DNA from: Marsupella aquatica
Taxonomy: Eukaryota; Marchantiophyta
NCBI GenBank assembly: GCA_973895155.1
Contig: OZ316894.1
Location: 3,906,001-3,970,000, forward strand
Length of the DNA: 64,000 nt
Direction: 5' to 3'
Below the pieces are notes generated by a model. It ran no database searches. It worked only from the letters and a program-made list of their open reading frames with translations, and was not told the DNA's origin. Both the position numbers and the translations under genes were made by a program. Shown here piece by piece: positions 22,300 through 35,027 of the stretch (positions within the stretch are counted from its first letter, which is position 1; each line of letters starts with the position of its first letter).

Positions 22300-24180
22300 T
22301 GAGTTAGTTAAGAGTACATACCCTTTGGGTCTCGGGTATGCAACTCTTGTAAATAGGCAAGGGTATACATTTTTATATGGAATAAAAGGTTGACTGCAAT
22401 AAAAATTAAAACTTGAAAAGAGTTGGGTTTTCAACTTTAAAATTTTTATGAGCAGTACATATAGAGTTTGGGTTTCTTCTTTAATTACGGAACCCATGGG
22501 AAGCTCCTTCCAAAATCCCTGGAAGCATGTGCTGCCACATCAGCACTATAGGTCACAAACAAGAAGGGTTCATTATACAAAAAGTACCAATTAAACAAGA
22601 CTATGCTTGTGTGTTTGAGACAAGAAAAAAAAAACAGTTAGTCCTTGTACAAACAATGGAAAAATGAAAAGTAACTTTCAAATAAACAAAGATATTGATA
22701 GGGGTGAAAAGAAAATAACATTTGAATGGACTTTTAAAAAATTTAAAAATTGGATGGATTATGATTGATCAGTATTTTCCAGTAGATTGTATAGTTTTCT
22801 ATTTAATTAGCAATTTTTGGAATAACTATGGGTAGAAAGAAACTATTCAACTACTATAATATTTACCAAAGTAACTTCATAAACCCTTCGGTTACTATGG
22901 ACAAAAGAACACCAAGGAACATAAGAAACCCTTCAACTACTATGGCTAAAGAGTACCTTTGAAGGAATGTAAGAAACCCTCAACTTCTATGGATAAAGAA
23001 TACCGAAGGAATCTAATTAAGAAACTCTTTGGCTTCTATAAAACATTTTGCATGGCCTCTATGGGCATAGGAGTACCAAGGGAAAGTTGTGCATGGACTA
23101 TACCATGAAAAATCTACTCTTTTTTCCCCTCATCTCCATATTCAAATTAAAGCTATTCCAGTATGCAACTCTTCATGTGCTCTAACTTAGTTGTTGAATA
23201 ACATCAAACTTAAATAACCAATGGGTCCTTGAACTAATTTTCCACATAATTCTACAAGACATTTCAAAACTTGTTGTAATTTTATTGAAAACTAATTATT
23301 ATTATTTTTAAATCCTACAAAGCTGGCTAGTTTGGCTGTAGCAAGGGCTGTAGAATCTGTATTAAAACAAAGCCATATAATTCAGTTTCTAACAAGTTTT
23401 GCCACATCAAAACAAGTTAAATGGTTTTCTTTTAACTTACATTTTGGTGCATTGCAAGATTGAGGACTACCAAAGGAGGCAAAAAGTCTCCAGTCCTTTC
23501 ACTAATCTAAAGGTCGACTGCCAACAGCCAAGATTAGCACATCTTAGGTAAAAAAGGCTTCATGACACACTTCCACAAATGTTGGGCACACTTCCAAGAG
23601 GTAAAGACTTCCCAAAAGTGTGGACACACTTCCAAAAGACTTGGCATGCAAGATCTAACCTTTCAATCTCAACTACTTAATCCTAGCCATCAAGGGATAT
23701 ATGGCACATTTAATGCAAAATGGCAAGGACTCAAGTCCTTTTTATGGAGAAAAAAGGAGAAAAATGGTAGTCCTCAATCTTGCAATGCACCTTTTTGGAT
23801 TCTTTGAATTGAGAGGTACAAGAGTTTAGAACTAAAATGAAACTTCACATCTTTGCATGATCAATTTGACATAAATTTATCCCGGGTATGCAACTCTTGT
23901 ATAATAGGCATGGGTCTACATTTTTATATGGACTAAAAAGTTGGCTGTAAGAAAACTTAAAATTTGAAAAAACTTGGGTTTTACACTTTTAAAAAATTTG
24001 AAGTCATATAAAAGGTTTGGCTTTCTTATACATCTTTGGATTCTTTGAGTTGTGAGGTACAAGACTCCACATGGTCAGTTGGATTTAGAGTGATTATAAG
24101 GAAAATCAATTTATTAGCTTGCATTATAAAAAGGGGAGTTGCATGCCTGGGAAATTTATCAATATATATATTACATTAAA
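22300..24180. repeat. family-C AT-rich repeats with a nested MITE
   Basis: Non-coding. Blocks at 22,335-22,490 and 23,884-24,020 share TATGCAACTCTTGTAAATAGG-like and GGGTCTACATTTTTATATGG phrases with each other and with 15.4 kb. An inverted version lies at about 25,225-25,275. At 22,820-23,060 a ~55-bp motif (AAGAAACCCTTCAACTACTA and variants) is tandemly repeated about four times with drift. The family-B MITE at 23,446-23,791 is inserted inside. Confidence 0.55.
23446..23791. mobile_element. MITE, family B, copy 2
   Basis: 346 bp with a perfect 27-bp terminal inverted repeat beginning GGTGCATTGCAAGATT. The flanking TTTT/TTTTT is the probable target duplication. The interior shares ACACACTTCC...AAGACTTGGCATGCAAG with copy 1 at 53-398. 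The related repeat at 21.35 kb lacks this insertion, which confirms the boundaries. Confidence 0.88.
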
Positions 24181-25389
24181 ATATTTCCTTGTAAAAACTA
24201 AGCCAGGAAGGTTGTACTCGGGTAATTATTAGCCCAACAATATTAAAAATAACCTTCAATTAATGTTGTTTTCATCTCATTTTAATAATCTAAAAAATGA
24301 TTCCCCACGGTTCTCCAAAACTGAGGGTCAGCAAGGAACACTTTAGCATAGCCACCTTAATTCAAGGCTAATGGCAAATGATAATTCTGGTGCTTGTGCT
24401 AGCAGGGCATAGTGCCAATTGAAGCAAGTTAGTACTTTCGATGGAAATAAGGTATGTATAATTAATCATGTTGTCGAGTGCTGTTAGAAAGCCAAATATT
24501 CTACCCTTAATTTCCAAACAAGGGAGATGATCTGTCACAGATCCATCTTGTGGATTTGTGAAATAGTTTATGATGTGGCCAGAAAAATTGGTAGAGTGTT
24601 AGCAGTCTTGCATGTAGTAGTTGACTCAAATGTTATGAACTTACTGTTACTTTAGTTTCAATATATGGCTCCAAATTTGAGTACATGGCCTTGTGTAATT
24701 ATACTATGTTTTCTGATGGATTGCTCAATTTGTGAGTGTTGTTACCAACAGTGTGTAATCCTTTGTTTTTAGTTTGATTGTTGCTTTTGTGACTAGTGTC
24801 TCAACCAGTGTTGCCATGAATGACTCTGAAAAATTAAATGAATGGCATCACCGTCAATGGAAAGTATGATTTGCAGTCATTTTAGTGTTGCAATTAATCA
24901 CTCATGGAAAACCCCATGACTCAAATTAAGTCATTATAAACACTTATGAATGACAAATGTATGGTTAAATACACATATTTAGCCCTATAGTCACCAGGAA
25001 GACTAATGGCACCAGTACATTGATATATGACTAGGTCATTCTAATTATAAGTCATCACTTTCACAACTGATAGTTGCAAGAATTACTTAAGTGATTCTCA
25101 ATCATAGTTCACTGGTTTCACTGATTGCCAGTTATTTTTTATGGTCAAAAACAGGAGGTATTATAATACATACCCTCTTCTAAATTATGTTCTTCCGGTT
25201 TTTTTATATATAGCCAACCTTGTAGTCCATATAAAAATATAGACCCCTGTCTATTATACAAGAGTTGCATCCCTAGCTCGGACCCCTTAAGTAAGGAAAA
25301 TAATAATAATAATAATAATTGCTATATGAGCACGCTATAAAAATGGAATATTCCAAATTCTCATTAAAAAGGCCCTAATGTCTTGTAAG
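24181..25389. other. AT-rich intergenic region
   Basis: No ORF over 60 codons with any signature. It contains an (AAT)n microsatellite at 25,298-25,319, scattered ATGACTC/AGTCAT motifs around 24,820-25,140, and an inverted family-C fragment near 25,225-25,275. Confidence 0.5.
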
Positions 25390-27415
25390 TCTCACCGAGG
25401 GCCTCATTCAATTAGAAAGACAAAAAAGGAAGAATCAAGCTGCAGCAAGACCACTTGATCAGTGGTGGTAGCGTTACGAAGGGAGCGTTACCTAGTCTAA
25501 TCATATATTATCTGACCAAGACACTTCTACCTGATTATATCTATTAGCGAATCAGATCAGATTAAATACACGGTAATCTGCATGGTAGAGAGAATTCGTT
25601 GGTTTGGGAACAAAACAAACAATACAAAACACGCAACTCGACCACGGTTCCATTCCAGGGGAACTTATCAGTTGTTCACCATAATAATATTGTTACTGCC
25701 TCTTACGTCACCTCATATATCACACTGGTTTCCTTGAATTGGCGTTGAATCTTGAGTTGAGTTTTGGCCTAACTTGCATTGCATGAATGGCCAGCCTAGG
25801 CAACGCCTAGATCTGTCCCTCCCTAGCTTCCTCCTAGCTCCCCGAGTTGTGTTGGATTGATGGAACTGTAGCTGTTGCACTACTGTGGCCGTATTTCTCA
25901 AGGTCTGAGGACTGCCCCAGACCAATTACTTGTTGATTACTAGCTACAGTAGCTAGCAATGAGGTGTCATAGGCAAAGCATTGCGGCTTAATTATTCTTG
26001 GTTTGAAGGTAGGGGTAGAAACAATCTCCATAATGAAAATCGAAAGAGCTCGTAAAACGCTACAAAGAAGGAGAAGTGAGGCGCATTCAATCAGTCTCCA
26101 GAGGGAAGCCCCTATTAGTTCAGCGCATCAAATGTGAATCATAACTGTTATAGTACACAAAAATAACATTGTCTTAAGTCTTGAAATGAATGCGAGCCGC
26201 CCGACTCTTTCTCTCTGCACACTCAATGAAACCAAAATTTTATCTAAAGTAGTCTCGGCATGTTGGCTCCAATTGCCTACAGTTCATAATAACTGGCCCT
26301 TAATGCCTTTTACACAACATTTTCGATTCAATATTGACTTTGATAGCCCAAATTTTGGCCCTCAATATTCGCGCTCATACATCCAGATGAGCTGTATTTC
26401 CGTCACAAATGTCTGCCTGACCTCCATGGTGCCCATGGTGTCCCGGGCCTCCACTTCGGCCCTCACTGCAGTATCATTGGCCTCCCTGGCCTCCCTTTCA
26501 GCCCTCAATGCATCTTGCCTGGTTTGCCTGGCCAGCATTTCGGCCCCTCAATGTGGTTTCCCTTGCCTCCATGGCCACCATTTGAGCCCAAAATGGACCC
26601 TGACACCACCTCTGCCCTCATGCCTGCCTGCTATGCGTGGCCTCCCGTTCGGCCCTCAATGCATTGTGCCTGGCCTCCGTGGCCCGCATTTCGGCCCTCA
26701 CTGCAGCCTGCCTGGACCGCCTCGCTTGTATTTCGGCACTTGCATATCTGGCCACTTCGGCCCACATGTCGGGGCTCAATTCCTGTCCGACCTCCCATTC
26801 AGGAAAAACTATCGGGGCAGCCATCTCTCGTAGCATATTTTCCTCAATTGCAGCCCTTGATTCCTGGCTGCCCTCACTGTCAGGCATCACTTCCTGCGTA
26901 TGTGCCTCCATCCGAGCATTGTGAAATTCTGTGGCGCGTTGCGGTGAGACACGAGATAGAACAGGAGCTTCGTATCCGCCTTTGTAAGGGTGTTGGCAGA
27001 TCTCGCAGATAGTGTCTCCTTTCTCATTGCACCAACGTCGGACACATACTCGGTGGGCATACTTGATGCTCCCAGAGCAAGAGCATGGAGCCTCGAGGTT
27101 TCTGAGCTCGTCGTCATCATGGCAAATTCGACAAACACCAAAAGCCTCTATGCCCACACTTCTCTCAACCTCAATTACATTCTGTCCCAATTGCCCATAG
27201 GGAAGTAGACCAGGAGTGTATGAGAAATCATTTGGAGAAGTCAATGACACATCCACCTCACCCACTACATCTAGGGTTGTAGCTTGTTCAACAGGAGAAA
27301 AGCTATGAGAGGCATCCTGAGTAAAGTCGTCCGGAGTAGAGGTTGTCATATCTTGACGAAGGTTCTCCGCCATATCTTCTTCTCAACCTTCCTGTTAGTG
27401 GCTCACAAAATCGAA
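25390..27415 (-). repeat. segmental duplication, copy 2 (RING-CH gene unit)
   Basis: The better-preserved copy of the unit at 17,480-19,345. Both copies lie in the same orientation about 8 kb apart. They differ by many small indels in the non-coding part, which suggests an old event. Confidence 0.8.
26618..27373 (-). CDS. RING-CH (MARCH-type) E3 ubiquitin ligase-like protein
   Basis: Single-exon ORF of 251 residues from an ATG at 27,373. Residues 1-75 are Thr/Ser/Asp-rich and probably disordered. Residues ~80-127 are a complete RING-CH domain (CRIC...CSC-x7-H-x2-C...CEIC), the zinc-binding module that recruits E2 enzymes. The C-terminal ~100 residues form an Arg/Ala/Glu-rich helix ([19 protein letters not shown] type) predicted to be a coiled coil. 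No membrane segment is seen, unlike many MARCH proteins. After the stop, the minus strand continues in another frame with further RAEREAR-type repeats to about 26,400, so the tail was once longer and a frameshift truncated it. Whether it is expressed is unknown. Confidence 0.72.
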   Translation of the reverse strand: MAENLRQDMTTSTPDDFTQDASHSFSPVEQATTLDVVGEVDVSLTSPNDFSYTPGLLPYGQLGQNVIEVERSVGIEAFGVCRICHDDDELRNLEAPCSCSGSIKYAHRVCVRRWCNEKGDTICEICQHPYKGGYEAPVLSRVSPQRATEFHNARMEAHTQEVMPDSEGSQESRAAIEENMLREMAAPIVFPEWEVGQELSPDMWAEVARYASAEIQARRSRQAAVRAEMRATEARHNALRAEREATHSRQA

Positions 27416-27594
27416 ATCAGGCACCCTAATAGACGATTTCCTGGGTGATGGGAACGTTGCTAAAATCTGTGTTGATCTAGAGTGACAAGCCTCAGACACC
27501 TCCTGTTGCCACAGCTATCAGATCGACGAGGCTGGAGGAGCAAAGTTGTTGTTGCTTGTAGGTGGAACCAACAATGCCAAAATGGATTTGCACT

Positions 27595-28025
27595 ACCCCT
27601 CCAGGAGTCCTCAAGCCCCCTTTAAATGTTGCTCAATCACTTTTGCTGTCAGTAGTCAGTGCCGCACTGGACTGTGGCGACACCCTAAACCCTTAACTGA
27701 TTTATGCTGAGTCACTTTAGCTGTCAGTACTTGGTGCCGCCCCACAAATCTCCACATTCCCGTAGTCCTCCAGCTCCCTTAAATTAATGTTGCTAGCTCA
27801 ATCACTTGACTTGCTCTCAGTAGCTAGTCAGTCCCACCCCATTAATTCCAGGAGTCCTCAAACCCCTCTCAATAGTTGATCAATCACTAAAGTGAATATA
27901 TTGGCTGTCAATTATAGTCAGTGCCACCCCACTCCAAGAGCAAGTCCAGTAGACTCCCAGCCCCCGTTAGGAGTTGCTCAATCACTTTCGATCACTGGCT
28001 GTCGACAGTCAGAATCACCCACATC
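27595..28025. repeat. diverged ~100-bp tandem repeats upstream of RING-CH gene
   Basis: Four to five drifted units containing AGGAGTCCTCAA(G/A)CCCC, GTTGCTCAATCACTT and CTGTCAGTAGTCAGTGCC. They lie 0.2-0.65 kb upstream of the minus-strand RING-CH start, in the promoter region if that gene is expressed. No matching block was seen upstream of copy 1. Confidence 0.6.
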
Positions 28026-31000
28026 TGCCTCTACCAGGCAACCTCCGATCCTCTCCCGCCTCCTCTAGCTGGGCTGCTATAATTGATAGTCACTGTTTAT
28101 CTCGTCCTTAGTCCGCTCACCAAAGCAAAGGCCCCATGCATTCAATGATCCATAAACAGCCAGGGATGAAATTGCAGGAAGCAGCTAGCAAACTAATACA
28201 TTGAGGTCACCTCAGACATTCAAGAATTCGTAAATTTCTGGTTTAAGTTTACAAGGCACAGTAAGTACCGCCGACTATATATGGTGGCTTAGCTTGATTT
28301 TCTGTTCTAGACTACTAGCTGCAGGAACTTGAGTCTTTCAATACAATTGCATGAACTCGTCTTTTCTGGGTCAAAGCTTAGTTACTGGCTGGTTAATTAG
28401 CTTCTGCCTCCTCCATTCTGTGCAACTTACTAGGGGATCTCACTCAATATATGGGTGTACATCACTTACGACCCTTTATTTTATTTATATGCTATTCCTA
28501 GGTTCTCTCTAAGCCAATCCTGTGATGACAGATGATTGTCATTTTTCCTTTTCAAACCCTGTACTCCCCAGGAGTTCTTACCAAGTGTTCCTAAGAACCA
28601 ATAAAATGACTAAATGATTAGCTTCTCATTGGAGTTCCCACATGTACGTTGGTGTCCCTTGTTAATCAATTATGTAGTCACTAAATAGACAATGAAAGCA
28701 TTTAATTTGTAGATGCAGTCAAAGGAGGCAGCCAGGTACAGTTTGTTATTCATTTTAGTCACAATTGACATTTCTTTTCCAATATTACTGAACTTCAGAC
28801 ACCCCGCCTGAGCTTGTTGGAAGTGGAATCGAATCAGCCTTCCAACTATACAACGTTTACTTGATATTGATAACAGACAAGGAAGTGATGATCCAGAACG
28901 AATGCACAGATCGTTGGTTTCCAATTTTGAACTCGATCGATGCAGTTGTTCGACAATCTCTGGACCATGTAAGAAGCAAGGACGTACCATGGTTGGCTTC
29001 TTCTCGCTTGCCTCCACCAGAGGATGAGGACCAAAGAGAGCAACTGCGGCTTCATTTCTTTGGTGTTGAGTTCCCGGTTGAATTTCCCAATTTGTCAAGA
29101 ATTTTCTGACGCAAAATTTAGCCCTCCAGTTGCCCGCCATCAAATTGCGATTGATATTTCTCTTTTAATTCCCAATTTCGGGCAAGAAAGGTAATCGAAT
29201 CAGCTTTCCAACGATCAAACAATCACTTCATTTGGATAACAGATGAGTAATTTGTGAACCAGAACCAACGCAAAGGTGAATGATTTTGATTTCCATGCAA
29301 TTGTTCAACGAATCTCTGGTTGATTGACAACATAATAAAGCTGGTGTTAATTAATTTTCATATGAGATCTTCATTGCATTCCGTTAGGGAGTGTTGGTGA
29401 GTGTCCTTGCATTCCCTGTACGCTGTCAATTCCCTCGGCCGACCGTGGGGATATATTGTGCTGAACTTGTGGAGCCATTCGGAACAAATATGGATCCAAT
29501 CCCTCCCACCGGCGTCCTGTCACAAAATATCCCGTCACCCACAAATAGAAATCGAATATGCTACCACAGGTTGGTAACAATAAAAACTTGGAAGGCATTC
29601 GATTGTAAAACAACTGTGAGGGCAACAGGAAACACTTTTAGTGAGAGGGAAGATTGTCTAAGACTGAAGATTTCTCTAATAGATGGCGCCAGAAAAGTAT
29701 ACTGGGAGCAGAGTCCAATGCCGTAAAGCCATATTGCACTTCCATTCTTGCAGTTGGCAGGCAGCCCTTTGATCCTTACACCGCCACCACCACACTCTAT
29801 GCGGACGTCTACAATGAATCTACTGCAATACAGTCTCTCAAATCAAGTGAGGCAAATTGATCGAGTTAAACAATTATCAAGTTTGGAGTCCATCGGGTAT
29901 TCCGCAATCTGCGCGAGAAGAAAGAAAGGCAGGACCGTATTCAGGAAGGAAGCCGAAGCCGAGCATGAGGAGGCAACAATGAAACTGAACGAGAGGTACA
30001 GACAGAAGAGTACGTGCCACTGGCAGCTTCGACTTTGAATGAGGATAAAACTGTTCTCCCCTAGCCTTGAGATGGAGCGAGACATGCAATGTTGTGGTGG
30101 AGAGGGGAGGAGAAGGGAATTGAACATCCCGGCCACGGATATACTCTTTCCGACCCATGATTTTTCCAGAGATGCGGTTCCAGTAAACGCGGTGCCAGTT
30201 TGAGGTGTTCATAGTCCTCCAGAAGAACTAGCAATTCTCGGCCGTAGGGGGGGATTGTTTTGATGGGGCTCATGACTTGCCTAGCTGATTTCTAGCACTT
30301 CTTCTCTCCTACTGAACCTAGTAATACCTTTTCCTAGCCCAAATCCTTGTTACTTTGCCTTCGCAGAGGAAGATCGGTGAAAGCTGTCGTTCAAGCCTTG
30401 TGCAACCCTTCTCATTGTTTCTCAATCGACTCGCTATTGCCTTGTACCGAAATTGAAAGTCCTATTTGAAAGCTAAGAACCACTCACGTGTGATTAAGAA
30501 CTGGTTCCGGTCATCCTTTCAGCAATCATGTACAGTTGCCTGACATCAGGATACAGGCCAGATTGTTTGTTCTGCGTTTCCTCCAATTAGGTCCTTCCTG
30601 CAATTTCAATTATCATGTCTTCTCCAATTAGGTCCTTCCTGCAATTTCATTTATTATGATTGTCTTCTCCTGAGCGCTAATGCTTGGATCTACATTAGTT
30701 CTGTACAGCGCTGAACTAGTCAGATTCAAATCGAAGTCCTTCGAGTCTCAGGGTTTCTGTGACATAGTAGACTGGTCTACTGCACACCCATCCATGTTCC
30801 CCAGAGTGTGCACTTGTCTACTGGGAACAAACCTGATTGGAGTCCAAGACAGTTGTTTCATCATGATCAATCATTCGCTCAGGTTGAAGTTTACAAAGCA
30901 ATTTTTCCTAACATCCCAATATACCTATCTATTGATTTTTTGGTAACATCTCAATATACTTATCTGTTGATTTGCCTTTTACGAAGCAATTTTTCCTAAC

Positions 31001-34000
31001 ATCCCAATATACTTATCTATTGATTTGCTGTAATTAGTTTCACACGGAACAAAAGTTTTTGAAAGATGTCACCATAATTAAATAATGTGTAAGAGACTTG
31101 AAATTAAATACATGTTATTTTAAATTAGAGTAAATGACATAATTTTAAATGACACTCAACTAGTGTGTGATGAATACATAATCAATGTGTATAGGATATG
31201 AAAAGTACAAATTTTTCTAGTAGTAAGATATATTTGTAAGGGCATATAAAATTATAAAATTAAAATATCAATTGTCAATTGAAAGTCAGATTTTATTAAA
31301 AGTATGATGAAATGAAACCAGGTTATAAATACAATCAATTTAGAACAATAGATTGAACTCTGTACTTGTGCTAATATCTTTTCTTGTTTTAGATTTGTAG
31401 TCTCACCCTTATTAGTGTGTGTGATACTATTTATGCAGGGACTATAAAAATTATGATACTAATTAGTGTAAATAGTGTAGCTGGCATGTCCGAAGGGACC
31501 TCCATTCACACTTTGCTTAGTTGTCAACTTGACTTGTAGAGAAGGTATGCCTGAACCAAATACCTCCATTCTCACTTTGCTTAGTTGTCAACTTGACTTG
31601 TAGAGTCTTTATGTTACTGCTCTACCCAGTTCACTCGCAAATACTTGCATACAGGGCTTGGAGGAAGAAGGTTCCCGACACGGCCAAGCTCCTAGACATG
31701 AATGACAATAATGGAGATTTAATGTATGCTGAGACTGAGGATGACATGCAAGCCTTGAAAATCAAACACCACTCTGAAAAGCAATTTCTGGAGTATTTTG
31801 AGGACACATGGGTGTACTAAACAGGTATGTGGTTTGCTACTTAGTTGACGCCTGTTCATTTTAGTTACACCGAATTCTCTATTGTCTATATCAATTTGGT
31901 GGAAGGTTTTGGTGTTGAATTTAATTCTTGCCATGTAATTTAGTTTTGCAATGTCTATAGCTGTTCTGTAGTGCACAGTATAGTATGTCTTTGTAGCTAT
32001 TGTGTATTGCACAGTATAATATTCTTTGTAACTATTCTGTATTGCACAGTTTCTTGTATCTGTGTAGTCCTTCTATACTTCACAACTCCCTCTGAATCTT
32101 TGGTACTAAAACTTGTGACATGTCTTAACCCATATTTAGATGAAACTGGACAATTAGTGCAAATTGGATTGATTGAAATTCCAATTGAATCATATTTAAT
32201 GAAAATAAATTGATTATCACTAAGTTAACTCTCACATATACCAAAAAAACCATAATTTGTACCCCTTGTTTCTCGTTTTTCTCACATTGTCTTGACTAGG
32301 CAATGGTACCCCTTGTTTCTCATGGAAATCCAACGTTTCGCGTAACGAGCTACCCCCTGTTTCTTAAAATGTACACTTCTATCAAATATTCATTGTTTCT
32401 CATGGTCGTGGCTAGGTGATGACTAATTGTCTATCATTTGTTCTCTTCCGGGGGTTAGTGCCGGATGTGATCTAAGTATTCACTAGACCGTGGTCGTTAC
32501 TTCGATACATTAGTAGTCGCTTTTTCCCGTGATCATTACTTTGATACATTAGTCAAGTCACCTTTTTTTATACCCTAGAAAGTTAGTGTCCTTCCAGCTG
32601 GTCATATTGTCCATGTTGTTGCATTGCTCTCGAACACCTGCGTTTCAATGAACAAGGAAACTTTGCACTTTTCAATGAACAAGAAATCTTTGCACTTTCT
32701 GCACTGGTGGATGGGACCCTGTCAATAAGATGGGCAGAGTCCACGACCGCTCACCACATAGCCTAACCGAGGGGAATTATCATGTATGCTCTGTTCCTGA
32801 TCACAATGGAAATGTCCACGAGCTTACAATTGACAGCCTTCCATGCACCTTTTTCAAAGGCTAAGGATGAGACTTTCGAAAAATCCCCAAGGAGTGCTGA
32901 CCAAATCAACGTGAGTTGTCTTAAACATCGATTGACTTAAGAAAAGACCACTAAAGCTCTTCCGATGGTCAACACTGTCAGTAAAGCCCTCAGCATCGTA
33001 GTCATGATGAATTTGTCAACAGCACAATCAGAGAGACTGTGTCAGTTCTCAAAGATAAAACCATCATTGGGCAACTCTAGCAGATGATGATGATCAGTCT
33101 TATCATGAGGACAGAAACCCCAAGATCTCTCAGACAACAACCATTTGCAAGTTTAAACAGCTTCTCTCAGACAAACCTCGTTTATGCTTCACGACACTGG
33201 CAAGCCAGCTACTACAGAGAGGGCATTGGGCAAACACGACTGAAATAGTACATTTCAATCATGTAGTTTCAATGTCAATCCGAAGTAAGAGTTCAGTCTC
33301 GACATCGTTTGGTCATCCCTGAGAAACTCCCTTTCCTTAACCTACTTAATATTACAAGTAGATGCGGTAATCAGGACCGTATCTAACCATCGTCGACATC
33401 CTGCCTGCATCCCTTGAGTGAAATGGGTAAAATGCAGCGACAACATCTAGATAATGAACAGTCAGTCCATTTCAAATACAGAGTAGTGCAGTAAGGCTCA
33501 CAGGCTTCGGCTGGACATTATGCTATAGTTCTTTACATTCACCCTAGGCAACAGATCCACGATATACAAAAGAGCCAGAGCTGCACCATACTACAGGCAA
33601 CCAGGAACACAATTTTTCACCCACAACCAAGACTATGTCAAGGACAAGACAAGATGAGTGCCAGCATAATGCAAAGCAAGTATTGTTTATAGCGAGAAAA
33701 ATGACCCAGCGCAAACAATCCTCTAATCGAAAGCAACCTAAAGCAACTCAGAGGACAGAATGAAAGCAAAGCTGGACACATGCCTGGCTGTGTCGAATCG
33801 ATGCCTCAAATTTAGCCCAAGATCAAGTCCGACAAACAGTTACAAACCCACCTACACCTAAGGGACGACAAAAACCGGAACACGTATATACGGCGAGTGA
33901 CATTTTCCGGCGAGAATGAAAAGCCAGCAAGAAGCATCCTCCCACCTTTACAACCTAACAAACGACGCGAAACAAACGGAGAGCAACATCTGAATCCTGC

Positions 34001-34065
34001 AAATGACGTTCTCAGCGCAAATGACGATCTAGCGGGAGGCATCCTGAGACTCGTCCGAACCTAAC
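28026..34065. other. 6-kb region without a recognisable gene
   Basis: Mixed, mostly AT-rich DNA with short unsupported ORFs. Visible structure: a possible degenerate family-A MITE (about 28,432-28,650); an imperfect duplication of about 100 bp (28,825-28,930 against 29,198-29,300, phrase ATCGAATCAGC(C/T)TTCCAAC); a 35-bp tandem duplication at 30,583-30,655; a 45-bp AAGCAATTTTTCCTAACATC motif three times at 30,895-31,030; and a 40-bp duplication (31,501-31,541 / 31,565-31,606). A 75-codon ORF at 31,593-31,820 has an acidic helix ending FLEYFEDTWVY and may be a transposase fragment, but this is not established. Confidence 0.45.
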
Positions 34066-34069
34066 GAAA

Positions 34070-34440
34070 CTCACGAAATTAGGAAGACAGCCAATATTAC
34101 ATCGACACTGAATGGGTTGTAGGCGGTGCAAAGCCGGTGTGTAGAACCGACCAAGACGATATCAAATCCTCCATCGTTGGCCCATCACAGGAACTTGTCA
34201 AATCTTGTGACCTGCTGCGCAACTCACAAGCACTCATCTATTCACACTCACGCTTCAAACTCACGAAGCTCAGTAGACAGCCATTACATAGACGCTGGAA
34301 TGGTTTTAAGCGGTGCAAAGCCGGCGAGCAAAACCACCCAAGGCGACATCAAATCCTCCATCTCTGGCCCATCACTGGAACTTGTCAAATGTAATCACCT
34401 GGGCAATTTAGAAGCACACTGTGCACAAGAAGGCGCTCAT
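34070..34440. repeat. ~185-bp imperfect tandem duplication
   Basis: Two adjacent units, each with AAGACAGCCA..TTACAT, GCGGTGCAAAGCCGG, then GATATCAAATCCTCCATC-like and GAACTTGTCAAAT. The open frame across it (34,126-34,692) is a by-product of the duplication. Nothing else recognised here. Confidence 0.7.
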
Positions 34441-34725
34441 CTAGCGACACTAACGCGTCGTCGCCGACAGGCAGTATTTGAAGCGCCTGGACTGGATGGG
34501 CGGATGAATCACTTATTAGGGTTTGGTAACACGTCAGCTCTTCGTAAGTGTAACTCCCGTAAGTGCACACCTGATGCTAATTGGAAGGTGGACCCCTTCT
34601 TCCCTTTCTTCTCCCATACCATTGTGAAGTTTTTTGCACTATTTGTAAGAGCACTTGTGCCAGCCATTGTTTCTAGCTGGGGGCGAGTGTAGCGGTACCT
34701 GCCCACCGCCATTGAGGGCTTGGGC

Positions 34726-35027
34726 CTTGGGGGTCTCACAATATGGAGACTCCCCATCACGTGCAAAGTTTTGAAGGCTCAACACCCCAAGTAAAACTCA
34801 AGCAAGAGAAAAAACAAATGTACAAATTTTACCCTAATTGTATGGAATCTACTTAGAATATATACTCCAATTTTTCTGTTTAAAAGGCCCATCACATCTT
34901 AGAAATTTTCAAATTGGACTGATCAGACCCTAATAATTATTCTTCTGCAAAATAGAAAGAACCAACAAAATGACCTTATGATTTGTTGCACATGATGTGT
35001 CATTTTGGTGTAAGTGAGATCCTCAAG
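34726..35027 (-). mobile_element. MITE, family A, diverged copy
   Basis: About 302 bp in the same orientation as the 21.8-kb copy. It starts CTTGGGGGTCTCACAATATG, contains CCCCATCACGTGCAAAGTTT, and ends with CACATGATGTGTCATTTT then GTGAGATCCTCAAG. Internal identity to the other copies is reduced and no target duplication remains, so this is an old insertion. Confidence 0.75.

Noticed and set aside
28670-29143. 157-codon minus-strand ORF
   Set aside because: No recognisable domain; overlaps a local non-coding duplication and has overlapping ORFs on both strands.
31593-31820. 75-codon ORF as a MULE/FAR1 transposase fragment
   Set aside because: Only a short FLEYFEDTW phrase is suggestive; not enough to assign a family.
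34126-34692. 188-codon ORF
   Set aside because: Spans an imperfect tandem duplication, shows no domain, and frames differ between the two units.
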